From Streptococcus sanguinis (lineage in GTDB: Bacteria > Bacillota > Bacilli > Lactobacillales > Streptococcaceae): a DNA stretch of 64,000 nucleotides. The DNA is taken from positions 700,805-764,804 of the forward strand of contig NZ_JAHZPA010000001.1 in the NCBI RefSeq assembly GCF_019929225.1. The letters are read 5' to 3'. The notes beneath the pieces are model-generated. The model saw only the letters and a list, made by a program, of their open reading frames with translations. It searched no databases and was not told the DNA's origin. The translations under genes and the position numbers were made by a program. Of the stretch, positions 56,255-64,000 are shown piece by piece. Position 1 is the stretch's first letter; every line of letters starts with the position of its first letter.

Positions 56255-56283
56255 AAGACATTTTCAGATAAAAAACGTATAAT
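56255..56283 (+). promoter_or_regulatory. Promoter of the small Ser/Thr-rich membrane protein gene
   Basis: AAGACA (56255-56260), 17-nt spacer, TATAAT (56278-56283). Confidence 0.7.
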
Positions 56284-56329
56284 GAGAGATAAGAAATCAT
56301 TGAAATTTTAAAAGGAGATTCTTTCGAGC

Positions 56330-56746
56330 ATGGAAAACTATTCTCGCAGCAATAAAAATAAAACAAAATCATCTAAAAAACCTACTAAACAGCATATTAA
56401 AACTGGCCTTTCAGCCTTCCAAAAGACTATTGCAACGGTTGCCAGTATCTTGTCCATCATCATTGCCAGCATCACGATCATGAATCTGACCGGCCAAAAG
56501 GATGAAAAATCAAAAACTGATACCAGCAGCTCTACTGCAACAACTACCATCATCAAGGAAATCGAAAAAGAAACAAGCAGCCCTGCTTCAACGGCTGCAA
56601 CTGATACTGCTGCTTCCAGCAGCGATGCAGCATCCGTTGAAACTAGTGCATCTAGCTCTGCGGCAGATACAGCAGCAGGCGACACTACCGCTTCTAGCCA
56701 GAGTCAAGATACTGCAACCAATACTCAGACAGAAGCTTCAAACTAA
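56330..56746 (+). CDS. Small membrane protein with Ser/Thr/Ala-rich tail (DUF6556-like)
   Basis: 138 residues. Basic N-terminus (NKNKTKSSKKPTKQHIKTG, about 8-26), one membrane segment (about 35-53), then an extracellular tail (about 60-138) made almost only of Ser, Thr, Ala, Asp and Glu. It is probably an anchored, O-glycosylated or simply disordered surface tail. The ribosome site AAAAGGAG is 13 nt from the ATG, longer than usual. The family name is a guess from the pattern; function unknown. Own promoter and terminator. Confidence 0.7.
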   Translation: MENYSRSNKNKTKSSKKPTKQHIKTGLSAFQKTIATVASILSIIIASITIMNLTGQKDEKSKTDTSSSTATTTIIKEIEKETSSPASTAATDTAASSSDAASVETSASSSAADTAAGDTTASSQSQDTATNTQTEASN

Positions 56747-56754
56747 GCAAGCAG

Positions 56755-56788
56755 AAAACGCCCAGCTCATTGAGCCAGGCGTTTTTCT
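56755..56788 (+). terminator. Terminator between convergent genes
   Basis: AAAACGCC...GGCGTTTT arms enclosing GCTC/GAGC, followed by TTTTTC on the plus strand. It is near-symmetric, so it may also stop potD transcripts. Confidence 0.8.
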
Positions 56789-56816
56789 TGTATTCATCAA
56801 GCAACCTTGCTTTACA

Positions 56817-57887
56817 TCACTTCCGATACATCTTGACTTGAAGATAGAGGTCGTTGTAGGTTCCCAACCATTTAGGGCCCAACTGCTCATAAACTTCCAG
56901 ATGTTTCATCGTTTCCTCAGTCGGATAAAAAGCCTCATCTTCCTGAATTTCCTTAGGCAACATGGCCTTGGCAGGAAGATTTGGTGTCGAATAGCCGACA
57001 TAAAGAGCATTTTTATAAGCATTTTCCGGTCTCAGCATAAAGTTAATAAACTGATAGGCCGCTTTTTTATTTTTGACCGTTTTGGGAATGACAATATTGT
57101 CAAACCAAAGATTGCTGGCTTCTGTAGGCACGACATAGCGCAAGTCTTCATTGGCCTCCAGCATCTGCCGAGCCTCGCCAGAAAAGGTCACACCGATAGC
57201 AGCATTGTTCTGAATCATATAACCTTTCATCTCATCAGCCACAATGGCCTTGATATTTGGTGTCAAAGTATAGAGCTTGTCGACAGCCTCCTGCAGCTGA
57301 TTAGCATCTTTGGAGTTGAGACTATGACCGTCTGAGTTCAGACCAAGTCCCATGACTTCACGAGCTCCATCAATCATCATAATAGAGTTTTTGTATTCAG
57401 GACGCCAGAGGTCATTCCAATGCTCAGGAACTTTATCAACCATTTTTTCATTATAGACAATACCCAGAGTTCCCCAAAAATAAGGAATCGAGTATTGATT
57501 TCCAGGATCGAAAGGCTGGTCTAAAAAGTCAGATCCGATATTTTCCAAACCTTTAATCTGGCTATGATCTAGCTTCTCTACCAAGCCTTCTTTCATCATC
57601 TTGGCAATCATATATTCACTGGGAATAGCAATGTCGTAGGTTGTGCCGCCCTGCTTCACTTTTGTATACATGGCTTCATTGGAGTCAAAGGTATCGTACT
57701 GGATTTGGACACCAGTTTCCTTAGTAAACTCAGTCAGAAGTTCAGGATCGATATAGTCACCCCAGTTGTAAATGACCAGCTTATCGCTCTCCTTGCTCTG
57801 CGTCCGACTTTCAATCTGGTAACTGACACCCCACAAGACTAAGATAATCAGCAGAATCCCCGCTAAAAATGAATAGAGTTTTCTCAT
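56817..57887 (-). CDS. potD: Spermidine/putrescine-binding protein PotD
   Basis: 356 residues. Uncleaved-looking N-terminal membrane segment (about 4-22) and no lipobox Cys, as in pneumococcal PotD. The mature part has KLVIYNWGDYIDPELLTEFTKETG (from about 36), the typical start of PotD/PotF receptors, and TFSGEARQMLEANEDLRYVVP. It delivers polyamines to PotABC. Start ATG at 57887 overlaps the potC stop. Last gene of murB-potABCD; polyamine uptake affects stress resistance and virulence in related species. Confidence 0.96.
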   Translation of the reverse strand: MRKLYSFLAGILLIILVLWGVSYQIESRTQSKESDKLVIYNWGDYIDPELLTEFTKETGVQIQYDTFDSNEAMYTKVKQGGTTYDIAIPSEYMIAKMMKEGLVEKLDHSQIKGLENIGSDFLDQPFDPGNQYSIPYFWGTLGIVYNEKMVDKVPEHWNDLWRPEYKNSIMMIDGAREVMGLGLNSDGHSLNSKDANQLQEAVDKLYTLTPNIKAIVADEMKGYMIQNNAAIGVTFSGEARQMLEANEDLRYVVPTEASNLWFDNIVIPKTVKNKKAAYQFINFMLRPENAYKNALYVGYSTPNLPAKAMLPKEIQEDEAFYPTEETMKHLEVYEQLGPKWLGTYNDLYLQVKMYRK

Positions 57888-58657
57888 ACAGTCTCCTCCT
57901 TCTCACGGGTGATAAAGTAATACCCAATTACCAAAGCAATGCTGAAGAGAAAGACCAAGGCTGACAGGGCATTGATTTCCAGAGAAATTCCCTGACGAGC
58001 GCGGGAGTATATCTCAACAGACAGAGTCGAGAAGCCATTGCCTGTAACGAAGAAGGTCACTGCAAAGTCATCTAGCGAGTAGGTAAAGGCCATGAAGTAG
58101 CCAGCGATGATGGCTGGAGTCAGATAAGGCAGCATGATTTCTTTCAGCATTTGTAATTGGCTGGCGCCTAAGTCATAGGCAGCCTTAATCATATCATCAT
58201 TCATTTCCTTCAGACGCGGAAGAATCATCAGCACCACAATCGGAATGGAAAAGGCCACATGGCTAGCCAGCACAGAGAGAAAGCCCAGCTGGAATTTTGC
58301 AGTGGTAAAGAGAATCAGAAAACTGGCCCCAATCATGACATCCGGTGCTACCATGAGGATATTGTTGATAGACAGAAAGGCATCCTGATATTTCTTGCGG
58401 GCTTGATAAATATAGATGGCTCCAAAAGTTCCAATCAGCGTCGCAATCAGTGATGACAGGAAAGCCAGAAAGAAAGTCTGAACCAAAATCAAAATCAGAC
58501 GTGAATCCTCAAAGAGATTCTGGAAATGACTGAGACTGAATCCTGTAAAGCGATTCATGTCTTCCCCTGCATTAAAGGCATAAGCAATCAGGTAAAAGAT
58601 GGGGATATAGAGCACCAAAAAGACAAAGGCCAGATAGAGATTTGCAATTTTTTTCAT
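57884..58657 (-). CDS. potC: Spermidine/putrescine ABC permease PotC
   Basis: 257 residues, six membrane segments, with the EAA loop EMNDDMIKAAYDLGASQLQMLKEIMLP (from about 147) that contacts PotA. ATG at 58657 has AAAGGAGAGG upstream; longer in-frame versions to 58741 lie inside potB. It overlaps potB (ATGA) and potD (ATGA). Confidence 0.96.
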   Translation of the reverse strand: MKKIANLYLAFVFLVLYIPIFYLIAYAFNAGEDMNRFTGFSLSHFQNLFEDSRLILILVQTFFLAFLSSLIATLIGTFGAIYIYQARKKYQDAFLSINNILMVAPDVMIGASFLILFTTAKFQLGFLSVLASHVAFSIPIVVLMILPRLKEMNDDMIKAAYDLGASQLQMLKEIMLPYLTPAIIAGYFMAFTYSLDDFAVTFFVTGNGFSTLSVEIYSRARQGISLEINALSALVFLFSIALVIGYYFITREKEETV

Positions 58658-59460
58658 CGCCCTCTCCTTTCCTTGGTTGCCCACATGGTAAAGAGCATGG
58701 CAACAATCAGCACCACTCCGATAGTAGAGCCCATGCCCCAATTTTGAGTAGTCAGGAAGTGCTGCTCAATAGCAGTTCCCAGAGTAATTACTCGATTACC
58801 GCCGATTAAGCGAGTCAGCATGAAGAGACTGAGACTAGGGATAAAGACTGACTGCACTCCACTTCTGACACCATTCAAGGACAAAGGGAAAACGACACGA
58901 AGGAAAGTCTCCCAGCGATTAGCTCCCAAGTCATAGCTGGCATTGATAAGATTAGGATCCAAATCATCCAGAACATTGAAAATGGGCAGAATCATAAAAG
59001 GCAGCTCGATGTAGCTGGCTACAAAGATAAATGAAAAGTCCGTAAAGAGAATCTGCTGCGGTCCTACTCCGATAAAAGTCAGAAATTGATTGATTGAGCC
59101 ATTCTGACCGAAAATACCAATGAAAGCATAAGCTTTGAGCAGGAGATTGATCCAGGTCGGCAAGACAATCAGCATCAGCCAGAGCTGCTTGTGCTTGAGC
59201 TGAGTCAAAAAGAATGCAGTCGGATAGGAAATCAGCAGTGTTACAACAGTAATAATCCCTGCATAAAGAACCGAATTCAGACTCATCTTGAGATAGGTCC
59301 AGTTCTGCGATGTGAAGTAGGCCTGATAATTTTCCAGCGTAAACTGGCCTTCAATGTTGAAGAAGGACTTCCAGATAATCATGACAACAGGTGCCAAGAC
59401 AAAGAGGAAAATCCAGAGCAGGTAGGGCAAGAGAAAAAGATTAGAGGTTGTTTTCTTCAT
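58654..59460 (-). CDS. potB: Spermidine/putrescine ABC permease PotB
   Basis: 268 residues, six membrane segments. The EAA loop is [28 protein letters not shown] (from about 155). ATG at 59460 has GGAGGAACGCG upstream. It begins 20 bp inside the end of potA and overlaps potC by 4 bp, so the permease pair is strictly coupled to the ATPase gene. Confidence 0.96.
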   Translation of the reverse strand: MKKTTSNLFLLPYLLWIFLFVLAPVVMIIWKSFFNIEGQFTLENYQAYFTSQNWTYLKMSLNSVLYAGIITVVTLLISYPTAFFLTQLKHKQLWLMLIVLPTWINLLLKAYAFIGIFGQNGSINQFLTFIGVGPQQILFTDFSFIFVASYIELPFMILPIFNVLDDLDPNLINASYDLGANRWETFLRVVFPLSLNGVRSGVQSVFIPSLSLFMLTRLIGGNRVITLGTAIEQHFLTTQNWGMGSTIGVVLIVAMLFTMWATKERRGR

Positions 59461-60598
59461 CGCGTTCCTCCTCAATAGCATTGATCAGACCCGCTTCCTG
59501 CTCTTCTACTTCAACATATTCTTCGATACGGGCATCGAACTCTTCTTCAGTTTCATTGAGACGCATGATATGGATATCCTCTGGCTCGAAATGCAGACCA
59601 ATTTCTTCTCCGACAATGGCCTTGCGAGTTGAGTGAATCATCCATTCATTGCCCAGTTCATCATAAGCGATAATCTCATAGTGAACGCCGCGGAAAAGCT
59701 GGGTATCAACTTTAACCTGCAGCTTGCCTTCTTCTGGCAGAGTAATCCGCAAATCCTCCGGCCGAATCACCACCTCGACAGCTTCATTTGGGCGCATCCC
59801 ACCATCCACTGCTTCAAAGCGCTTGCCGTTAAACTCAACCAGATAGTCTTCAATCATCTTACCTGGCAGAATATTGGACTCGCCAATGAAGGTTGCAACA
59901 AAATGATTAATAGGCTCGTCATAAATATCGACAGGCGTCCCCGACTGAACAATCTCACCGTCATTCATAACGAAAATCCAGTCACTCATAGCCAGGGCTT
60001 CCTCTTGGTCGTGCGTGACAAATACAAAGGTAATACCTAGACGCTGCTGCAATTCCCGCAGCTCATACTGCATATCTGTACGCAGCTTCAAATCCAGAGC
60101 AGACAGGGGCTCATCCAGCAAAACAACCCGCGGCTGATTAATGATTGCCCGCGCGATGGCTACACGCTGGCGCTGACCGCCCGACAGTTTGCGAATAGAA
60201 CGGCGCTCAAAACCTTCCAGCTGAACCATTTTCAGCACTTCTGCAACTCGCTCTTGAATTTCTTTTTTATCAACCTTGCGCAGACGCAGCGGAAAGGCCA
60301 CATTTTCAAAAACATTCATATGCGGAAACAGTGCATAGGACTGAAAAACCGTGTGGACGTCTCGTTTATTAGTTGGAATATCATTGATGCGGACGCCATC
60401 AAGAAAAATATCCCCGTCCGTCGCGTCCAAAAGACCGGCAATAATGTTCAGAATCGTTGATTTTCCTGAACCAGAAGACCCCAGCAAAGTATAGAACTTT
60501 CCTTCTTCCAGCTCGAAATTAATATCTTTCAGAACGACAGTATTATTATCTTCAAAAACTTTTGAAACGTTTTTAAACTCGATGATTGGTTTTTTCAA
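59441..60598 (-). CDS. potA: Spermidine/putrescine ABC ATPase PotA
   Basis: 385 residues. Walker [10 protein letters not shown] (40-48), signature [14 protein letters not shown] (about 137-150), Walker [13 protein letters not shown], and a C-terminal TOBE-type regulatory domain (about 285-350) with an acidic tail. The only start that fits the family N-terminus ([16 protein letters not shown]) is TTG at 60598. An ATG 5 nt upstream (60603-60605), better placed behind AAGGA, opens a different 10-codon frame that overlaps the potA start. Confidence 0.94.
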   Translation of the reverse strand: MKKPIIEFKNVSKVFEDNNTVVLKDINFELEEGKFYTLLGSSGSGKSTILNIIAGLLDATDGDIFLDGVRINDIPTNKRDVHTVFQSYALFPHMNVFENVAFPLRLRKVDKKEIQERVAEVLKMVQLEGFERRSIRKLSGGQRQRVAIARAIINQPRVVLLDEPLSALDLKLRTDMQYELRELQQRLGITFVFVTHDQEEALAMSDWIFVMNDGEIVQSGTPVDIYDEPINHFVATFIGESNILPGKMIEDYLVEFNGKRFEAVDGGMRPNEAVEVVIRPEDLRITLPEEGKLQVKVDTQLFRGVHYEIIAYDELGNEWMIHSTRKAIVGEEIGLHFEPEDIHIMRLNETEEEFDARIEEYVEVEEQEAGLINAIEEERDEENNL

Positions 60599-60779
60599 TT
60601 GTCATAAATTCCTTCTTTCTCGTATTAACAGATTAAGGGTTCTGTCAGACCGCTGCTACCTCGTGAGGGCTGTAAAGGCCCTTTATAAATTCCGTGTCGA
60701 TAGGCTTTCACCCCCTTACTAAGTTGCAGCCAGCTGCAGTTCCTTATCCAGCATACTTCTACTGGGAATCATATCTGTT
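60599..60779 (-). other. Structured spacer between murB and potA, possible leader RNA
   Basis: 181 bp without a convincing gene, GC-richer than the intergenic average, with complementary blocks on the minus strand (AAAGGGC...GCCCT; GCTGGATAAGGAACTGCAGC-type stems; GGTCTGACAGAACC). No terminator or promoter is clear, so murB and potABCD are probably read through. A 17-codon frame (60719-60772) lacks a ribosome site. It matches no riboswitch consensus that I can name. Confidence 0.45.
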
Positions 60780-61685
60780 TTACAGAGATTCACCAATGAT
60801 GCGGACTTCGCGCTCCAGAGTAATACCTGAATTTTCCCGCACCCTTTCAATCACATGAGCGATAAGATTTTCGTAATCTTGAGCCGTTCCTTTATCGACG
60901 TTAATCATAAAGCCGGCATGCTTCTCAGATACCTCTACACCACCGATCCGATGACCTTTGAGTCCTGCTTCACTAATGAGCTGACCAGCAAAGTGACCCA
61001 AAGGACGCTTGAAAACAGAGCCACAGGATGGATATTCCAAAGGCTGCTTGAGCTCCCGCAGATGGGTTAAGCGCTCCATTTCCTGACGAATTGTTCTGTG
61101 AACACCAGGCGAAAGAGCAAACTTAGCAGAAATAACAATGTCGCCTGTTTCCTGAACCAGTGAGTGACGATAGCCAAACTTCATATCCCGAACATCCAGC
61201 GTTTTGACTTGCCCCTGAGGAGTCAGTACCTTGCAAGATACCAAAACATGAGCAATTTCGCCGCCATAAGCCCCAGCGTTCATAAAGACAGCTCCGCCGA
61301 CGCTGCCTGGAATACCACAGGCAAACTCAAAGCCAGTCAGACTATTCTGCAGGGCGATATGAGTAGTCTGAATCAGATTAGCTCCAGCCTCTGCCTCAAT
61401 CATATAGCCATCTACTGCTACATTGTTGAGCTTGTCAAACATAATCACGAAACCTCGGATACCGCCATCTCGCACAATGATATTACTGGCATTTCCCAGC
61501 ACCATCCAAGGAATGTCTTCTTGATTAGCAAAATTGACAATACGAGCCAGCTCATAACGATTACGAGGGAAAACTAAGAAATCGGCTGCGCCCCCGACCT
61601 TTGTATAAGTGTATTGGCTCAAAGGCTCATTGAAGCGAATGTCGATTCCTTCTAATTCAGTTTTTAATTTCTCTAGTTTTTGCAT
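60780..61685 (-). CDS. murB: UDP-N-acetylenolpyruvoylglucosamine reductase
   Basis: 301 residues, second step of peptidoglycan precursor synthesis, FAD enzyme. FAD-binding [13 protein letters not shown] and [42 protein letters not shown] (about 122-144); the catalytic Ser in [11 protein letters not shown] (about 219-229) identifies the type II (Gram-positive) form; [13 protein letters not shown] near the end. Start ATG at 61685. murB-potABCD is the known streptococcal order. Confidence 0.97.
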   Translation of the reverse strand: MQKLEKLKTELEGIDIRFNEPLSQYTYTKVGGAADFLVFPRNRYELARIVNFANQEDIPWMVLGNASNIIVRDGGIRGFVIMFDKLNNVAVDGYMIEAEAGANLIQTTHIALQNSLTGFEFACGIPGSVGGAVFMNAGAYGGEIAHVLVSCKVLTPQGQVKTLDVRDMKFGYRHSLVQETGDIVISAKFALSPGVHRTIRQEMERLTHLRELKQPLEYPSCGSVFKRPLGHFAGQLISEAGLKGHRIGGVEVSEKHAGFMINVDKGTAQDYENLIAHVIERVRENSGITLEREVRIIGESL

Positions 61686-61720
61686 GATTTTCTCTCTTTT
61701 ATGTAAACAAAATACACTCT

Positions 61721-61726
61721 ATTATA
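61721..61726 (-). promoter_or_regulatory. Extended -10 promoter of murB-potABCD
   Basis: Minus strand TGATATAAT, about 36 nt before murB; no good -35. Confidence 0.55.
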
Positions 61727-61762
61727 TCAAAAATCTATAGCATTTACGATAGATTACAAAGA

Positions 61763-61788
61763 AAAAGCTGAGAAAGGTCAGCTTTTTA
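61763..61788 (-). terminator. Terminator of the unknown membrane protein gene
   Basis: Perfect 10-bp stem AAAAAGCTGA/TCAGCTTTTT with a 6-nt loop, 4 bp after the stop at 61793. Confidence 0.85.
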
Positions 61789-61792
61789 TTGA

Positions 61793-62704
61793 TTATAATT
61801 GCCTAGTAGCAAAACGCTGTGTTTGACTAGAAAGAGCATTCCTGATGGCGCCGAAAGCTCCAGCTCCAGTGAAAACATAGAGCAAGATTAGATTAAACCA
61901 ATAGTTATCTGGGATGATTCCATTAAAAATTGATTCGTTGACAACTGAAAAGGCATCAAATATATTCACATCTGGATATTCTCGAACAAGTAACAAAGCA
62001 TAGTCAAACTGATTGACTAAGAAAGTCACCAAGACCATAAACACGATACTAATAGCAATACCTGCTTTAGATAGCTTTTTGCCCAGCAACTCATACCCTT
62101 TGATAGTACAGTAACCCATGGCCAACCCTCCAGCAACAGCCACATAGTTCATCTGCGCAATCAACAAGATCACCGCTCCTCCAATGACACTTCCGACAAA
62201 AGCACCGACAATACCACCAACGATACTTTCTTTTTGATTATCATAGGTCTGATTTTCCAGCGAAAGACCTGAACTCAGACTTTCAAAGCTTTGTCGTGAC
62301 AAAATCAGGATATTTCCTCCCAATTGATAGACATCAATCTGTCCAGGCTCACCACTCTGTTCACAAACATTTACAAAGCCTCTTTCCTTGAAAAAGACAA
62401 GTGCTTCTTGAACAGCTTGCGCAAGATCTTGATTGGTTTTGGCTTTAGCATAAAGTACTAGCTTGTAGTGATTCAGTTGGCTACTGGTTAGAACCTCTGA
62501 GTTTTTAATCAAATCATCAAAGGCATTTGGCGCAGTAAAAGCATCACCAGCCTTAACAGAAAAACAAATCCTATATTGCTTTCTTTGCTCTGTGGGCTCA
62601 ATATAGAGCGTGTAACCTTCTATCTGTCCGAAGACAAGAGACGAAAATTCATCAAACTGTAAGCCTAGCTCACTCGCCAGAGCCTGTAATTCTAAATGAT
62701 CCAT
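61793..62704 (-). CDS. Unknown protein: soluble N-terminal domain plus membrane domain
   Basis: 303 residues, family not recognised. Residues 1-155 look soluble and alpha/beta (two similar-looking halves with LYIEPTEQRKQYRICFSVKAG and YKLVLYAKAKT). A Gly-rich segment GGIVGAFVGSVIGGAVILL (about 163-181) starts a membrane domain of four segments to about 290. The ribosome site GGAGG is 12 nt from the ATG (62704), rather far, with no alternative start. Monocistronic: extended -10 promoter at 62736-62741 and own terminator. Confidence 0.75.
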   Translation of the reverse strand: MDHLELQALASELGLQFDEFSSLVFGQIEGYTLYIEPTEQRKQYRICFSVKAGDAFTAPNAFDDLIKNSEVLTSSQLNHYKLVLYAKAKTNQDLAQAVQEALVFFKERGFVNVCEQSGEPGQIDVYQLGGNILILSRQSFESLSSGLSLENQTYDNQKESIVGGIVGAFVGSVIGGAVILLIAQMNYVAVAGGLAMGYCTIKGYELLGKKLSKAGIAISIVFMVLVTFLVNQFDYALLLVREYPDVNIFDAFSVVNESIFNGIIPDNYWFNLILLYVFTGAGAFGAIRNALSSQTQRFATRQL

Positions 62705-62735
62705 AAAGTGAATTATCCTCCTTTAAGCTAGACCC

Positions 62736-62741
62736 ATTATA
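62736..62741 (-). promoter_or_regulatory. Extended -10 promoter of the unknown membrane protein gene
   Basis: Minus strand TGCTATAAT, about 32 nt before the start; weak -35. Confidence 0.6.
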
Positions 62742-62805
62742 GCACAGTTAGGTATAAAAAGATAGGGATATCAACTCCTTCTATTGTGTACGCGTTCCTA
62801 GAAAA

Positions 62806-62833
62806 GAAAAAAGAGGCTCATAGAAAACCTCTT
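62806..62833 (-). terminator. Terminator of hom-thrB
   Basis: Arms AAGAGG (62811-62816) and CCTCTT (62828-62833) followed by TTTTTTC-like run on the minus strand, 7 bp after the thrB stop. Confidence 0.75.
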
Positions 62834-62839
62834 GATGAT

Positions 62840-63706
62840 TTATCTTTCTACCCGGACACCCTCAGTATCCACCTGAAGCCGGAAGATTTGCCCCTTGAAA
62901 TTCTGTTTTTGCAGAAGCTGATAAATCTTCTCTGTCTTGTGCTTAGGCGATAAGACCATAACAGTCGGTCCCGCTCCTGAGATATAGGTTGCATAAGAGC
63001 CATTTTTTCTGGCTAAGAACTTAATATCTGAAAATTCCTTGATTAAAGGTTGACGGTATTTTTCGTGGAACAAATCAGACTCGATAGCCCGACCAGCGAT
63101 TTTCATATCACCTTTTAAAAGAGCTGCAATCGCAACATTGGCAATGGAGCTAGCTGCAACAGCTTCCTTGTAAGAAAGCCGATTTGGTAAGACTTGGCGG
63201 CTCTCAACCGTCCGAAGCTCATAGTCTGGGATATAGGCGATGAAGTCTGCGTCCGGAAAGTCCGCTACCACAGCAGACACCTGATTTCTAGATGAGCTAG
63301 ATACGACCAAATTACCATAAATCGCTGGCGCAACATTGTCAGGATGACCTTCAATCTTTGTAGCAATTTTTAGCTTCTGATAATCCGACAAATTAAGGTG
63401 AGCTAGCTGGTTTGCCAATTCAATCCCAGCCACAATGACTGAGCTAGAAGATCCAAGCCCGCGAGCCAATGGAATATCACTGGTCATTTTTAAACGACGC
63501 GGCTGAATATCTGGAGCTAACTGCAGGGCAATCTTAACCAGTAAATTACGCCGATCCTTAGGAATTCTCGGATTGAGGTCGTGCTCAATCACCCACTCCT
63601 GACTTTCTTCCAAGACTTCAATTTCCAGATATTTTGACAAGGCTAACCCAACGGAGTCAAAGCCAGGACCGATATTGGCACTGGTCGCTGGTACAATAAT
63701 TTTCAT
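62840..63706 (-). CDS. thrB: Homoserine kinase
   Basis: 288 residues, GHMP kinase that phosphorylates homoserine on the way to threonine. N-terminal [21 protein letters not shown] (3-23), ATP-binding [20 protein letters not shown] (about 80-99), C-terminal [14 protein letters not shown]. Start ATG at 63706, 1 bp after the hom stop, with TTAGGAG inside the hom end. Operon hom-thrB. Confidence 0.97.
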   Translation of the reverse strand: MKIIVPATSANIGPGFDSVGLALSKYLEIEVLEESQEWVIEHDLNPRIPKDRRNLLVKIALQLAPDIQPRRLKMTSDIPLARGLGSSSSVIVAGIELANQLAHLNLSDYQKLKIATKIEGHPDNVAPAIYGNLVVSSSSRNQVSAVVADFPDADFIAYIPDYELRTVESRQVLPNRLSYKEAVAASSIANVAIAALLKGDMKIAGRAIESDLFHEKYRQPLIKEFSDIKFLARKNGSYATYISGAGPTVMVLSPKHKTEKIYQLLQKQNFKGQIFRLQVDTEGVRVER

Positions 63707-63707
63707 C

Positions 63708-64000
63708 TTAATCTCCTAATACTTTGAAGGTATTGAGCAAGTCAAACTCAGCAACTTCTTTGAGCTTAGTAGTGACATTTTCCAGCTGTGTCTTGCTGAC
63801 AGCATGGGTAATAATCACCACGCGAGCCTTCTCACCATCTGTACCTTCCTGCAGAATCTGCTTAAAGGAAATATCCTCAGCATTGAAAATCTCTGCCAAA
63901 TGCAGAACTTGACCTTTAGAGTCAGGTGCCAAGATAGAGAAGTAATAGCTGCTCTTCACATCTTCTGGCTTAGCTAGCACAAGCTCACGGCTGAATTCAT
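63708..64000 (-). CDS. hom: Homoserine dehydrogenase, C-terminal (ACT domain) part only
   Basis: The frame is open through the right edge of the window (97 codons seen), so the gene starts beyond it. The visible part is an ACT domain: [23 protein letters not shown] followed by [17 protein letters not shown], as in Gram-positive homoserine dehydrogenases feedback-controlled by threonine. The next gene is thrB, which supports the call. Confidence 0.88.
   Translation of the reverse strand, partial: EFSRELVLAKPEDVKSSYYFSILAPDSKGQVLHLAEIFNAEDISFKQILQEGTDGEKARVVIITHAVSKTQLENVTTKLKEVAEFDLLNTFKVLGD

Noticed and set aside
60560..60580. cre-like sequence at the start of potA (TTGAAACGTTTTTAAA)
   Set aside because: The spacing around CG does not fit the cre consensus, and it lies in coding sequence.
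60719..60772. 17-codon frame in the murB-potA spacer
   Set aside because: No ribosome site upstream of its ATG; length is within chance.
60599..60779. tRNA-like or known riboswitch in the murB-potA spacer
   Set aside because: No cloverleaf with T-loop, no CCA end, and no consensus of a riboswitch class that I can recall.

Overview
The window looks like a chromosomal segment of an oral streptococcus of the sanguinis group, most likely Streptococcus sanguinis. The reasons are a low-GC Firmicute gene set, strong AGGAGG-type ribosome binding sites, LPxTG surface proteins, an M26 zinc metalloprotease of the IgA1-protease type with 20-residue repeats, and a gluconeogenic pair (pyruvate phosphate dikinase plus class III fructose bisphosphatase) that is uncommon among streptococci. 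The species name is inferred from gene content and order; no search was run. Nearly all genes lie on the minus strand. Only three (a YG-repeat secreted protein, ppdK and a small membrane protein) are on the plus strand. I see no rRNA, tRNA, CRISPR array, insertion sequence or prophage.

Layout. 1-465: 5' end of an ABC exporter. 0.8-6.3 kb: IgA1-protease-like metalloprotease with an unusual leader. 6.5-7.7 kb: rplJ-rplL with an L10 leader. 7.7-8.8 kb: two unknown membrane proteins. 9.0-11.7 kb: formate/nitrite channel, homocysteine methyltransferase and a GH73 muramidase-like enzyme, each with its own terminator. 11.8-16.5 kb: glk, thyA, folA, an unannotated 56-residue membrane protein, clpX and engB. 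16.6-22.8 kb: a tightly overlapping operon (DUF1149, degV, dapB, cca, ABC-F, membrane protein), plus a GNAT gene. 22.8-26.7 kb: fruR-fruK-fruA operon, ending in a structured element of about 185 bp. 26.7-31.1 kb: hemW, acyl-ACP thioesterase, HAD phosphatase, DUF1461 and CPBP protease, apparently starting with a leaderless mRNA. 31.1-34.4 kb: proBAC. 34.5-36.8 kb: LysR regulator, lspA, rluD. 36.9-39.9 kb: double-GNAT enzyme and an orphan oligopeptide-binding lipoprotein.

40.1-45.4 kb is the most accessory-looking part: a wall-anchored GH3 hexosaminidase under a perfect cre operator, a divergent YG-repeat secreted protein, and a wall-anchored von Willebrand A protein. 45.5-46.8 kb: rplU-prp-rpmA with an L21 leader. 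46.9-49.8 kb: nifS-type desulfurase, thiI and a membrane methyltransferase. 49.8-56.2 kb: a gluconeogenesis module, ccpN-ppsR-fbp divergent from ppdK, with two CcpN-type operator matches at the ppdK promoter. 56.3-61.7 kb: a small membrane protein, then murB-potABCD with an unexplained structured spacer in front of potA. 61.8-64 kb: an unknown membrane protein, thrB and the C-terminal (ACT) end of hom.

How the genes work together: most of the window is housekeeping (ribosome, folate/thymidylate, lysine/peptidoglycan, proline, threonine, polyamine uptake, tRNA thiolation). Two carbon-responsive modules (fru operon; CcpN/PpsR/FBP/PPDK) and the cre-controlled GH3 surface enzyme tie sugar supply to carbon flow and glycan scavenging. 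Nothing here is a wholly new system that I can prove. The best candidates for undescribed biology are the structured element after fruA, the murB-potA leader, the leader peptide before the metalloprotease gene, and the regulated surface-protein cluster.
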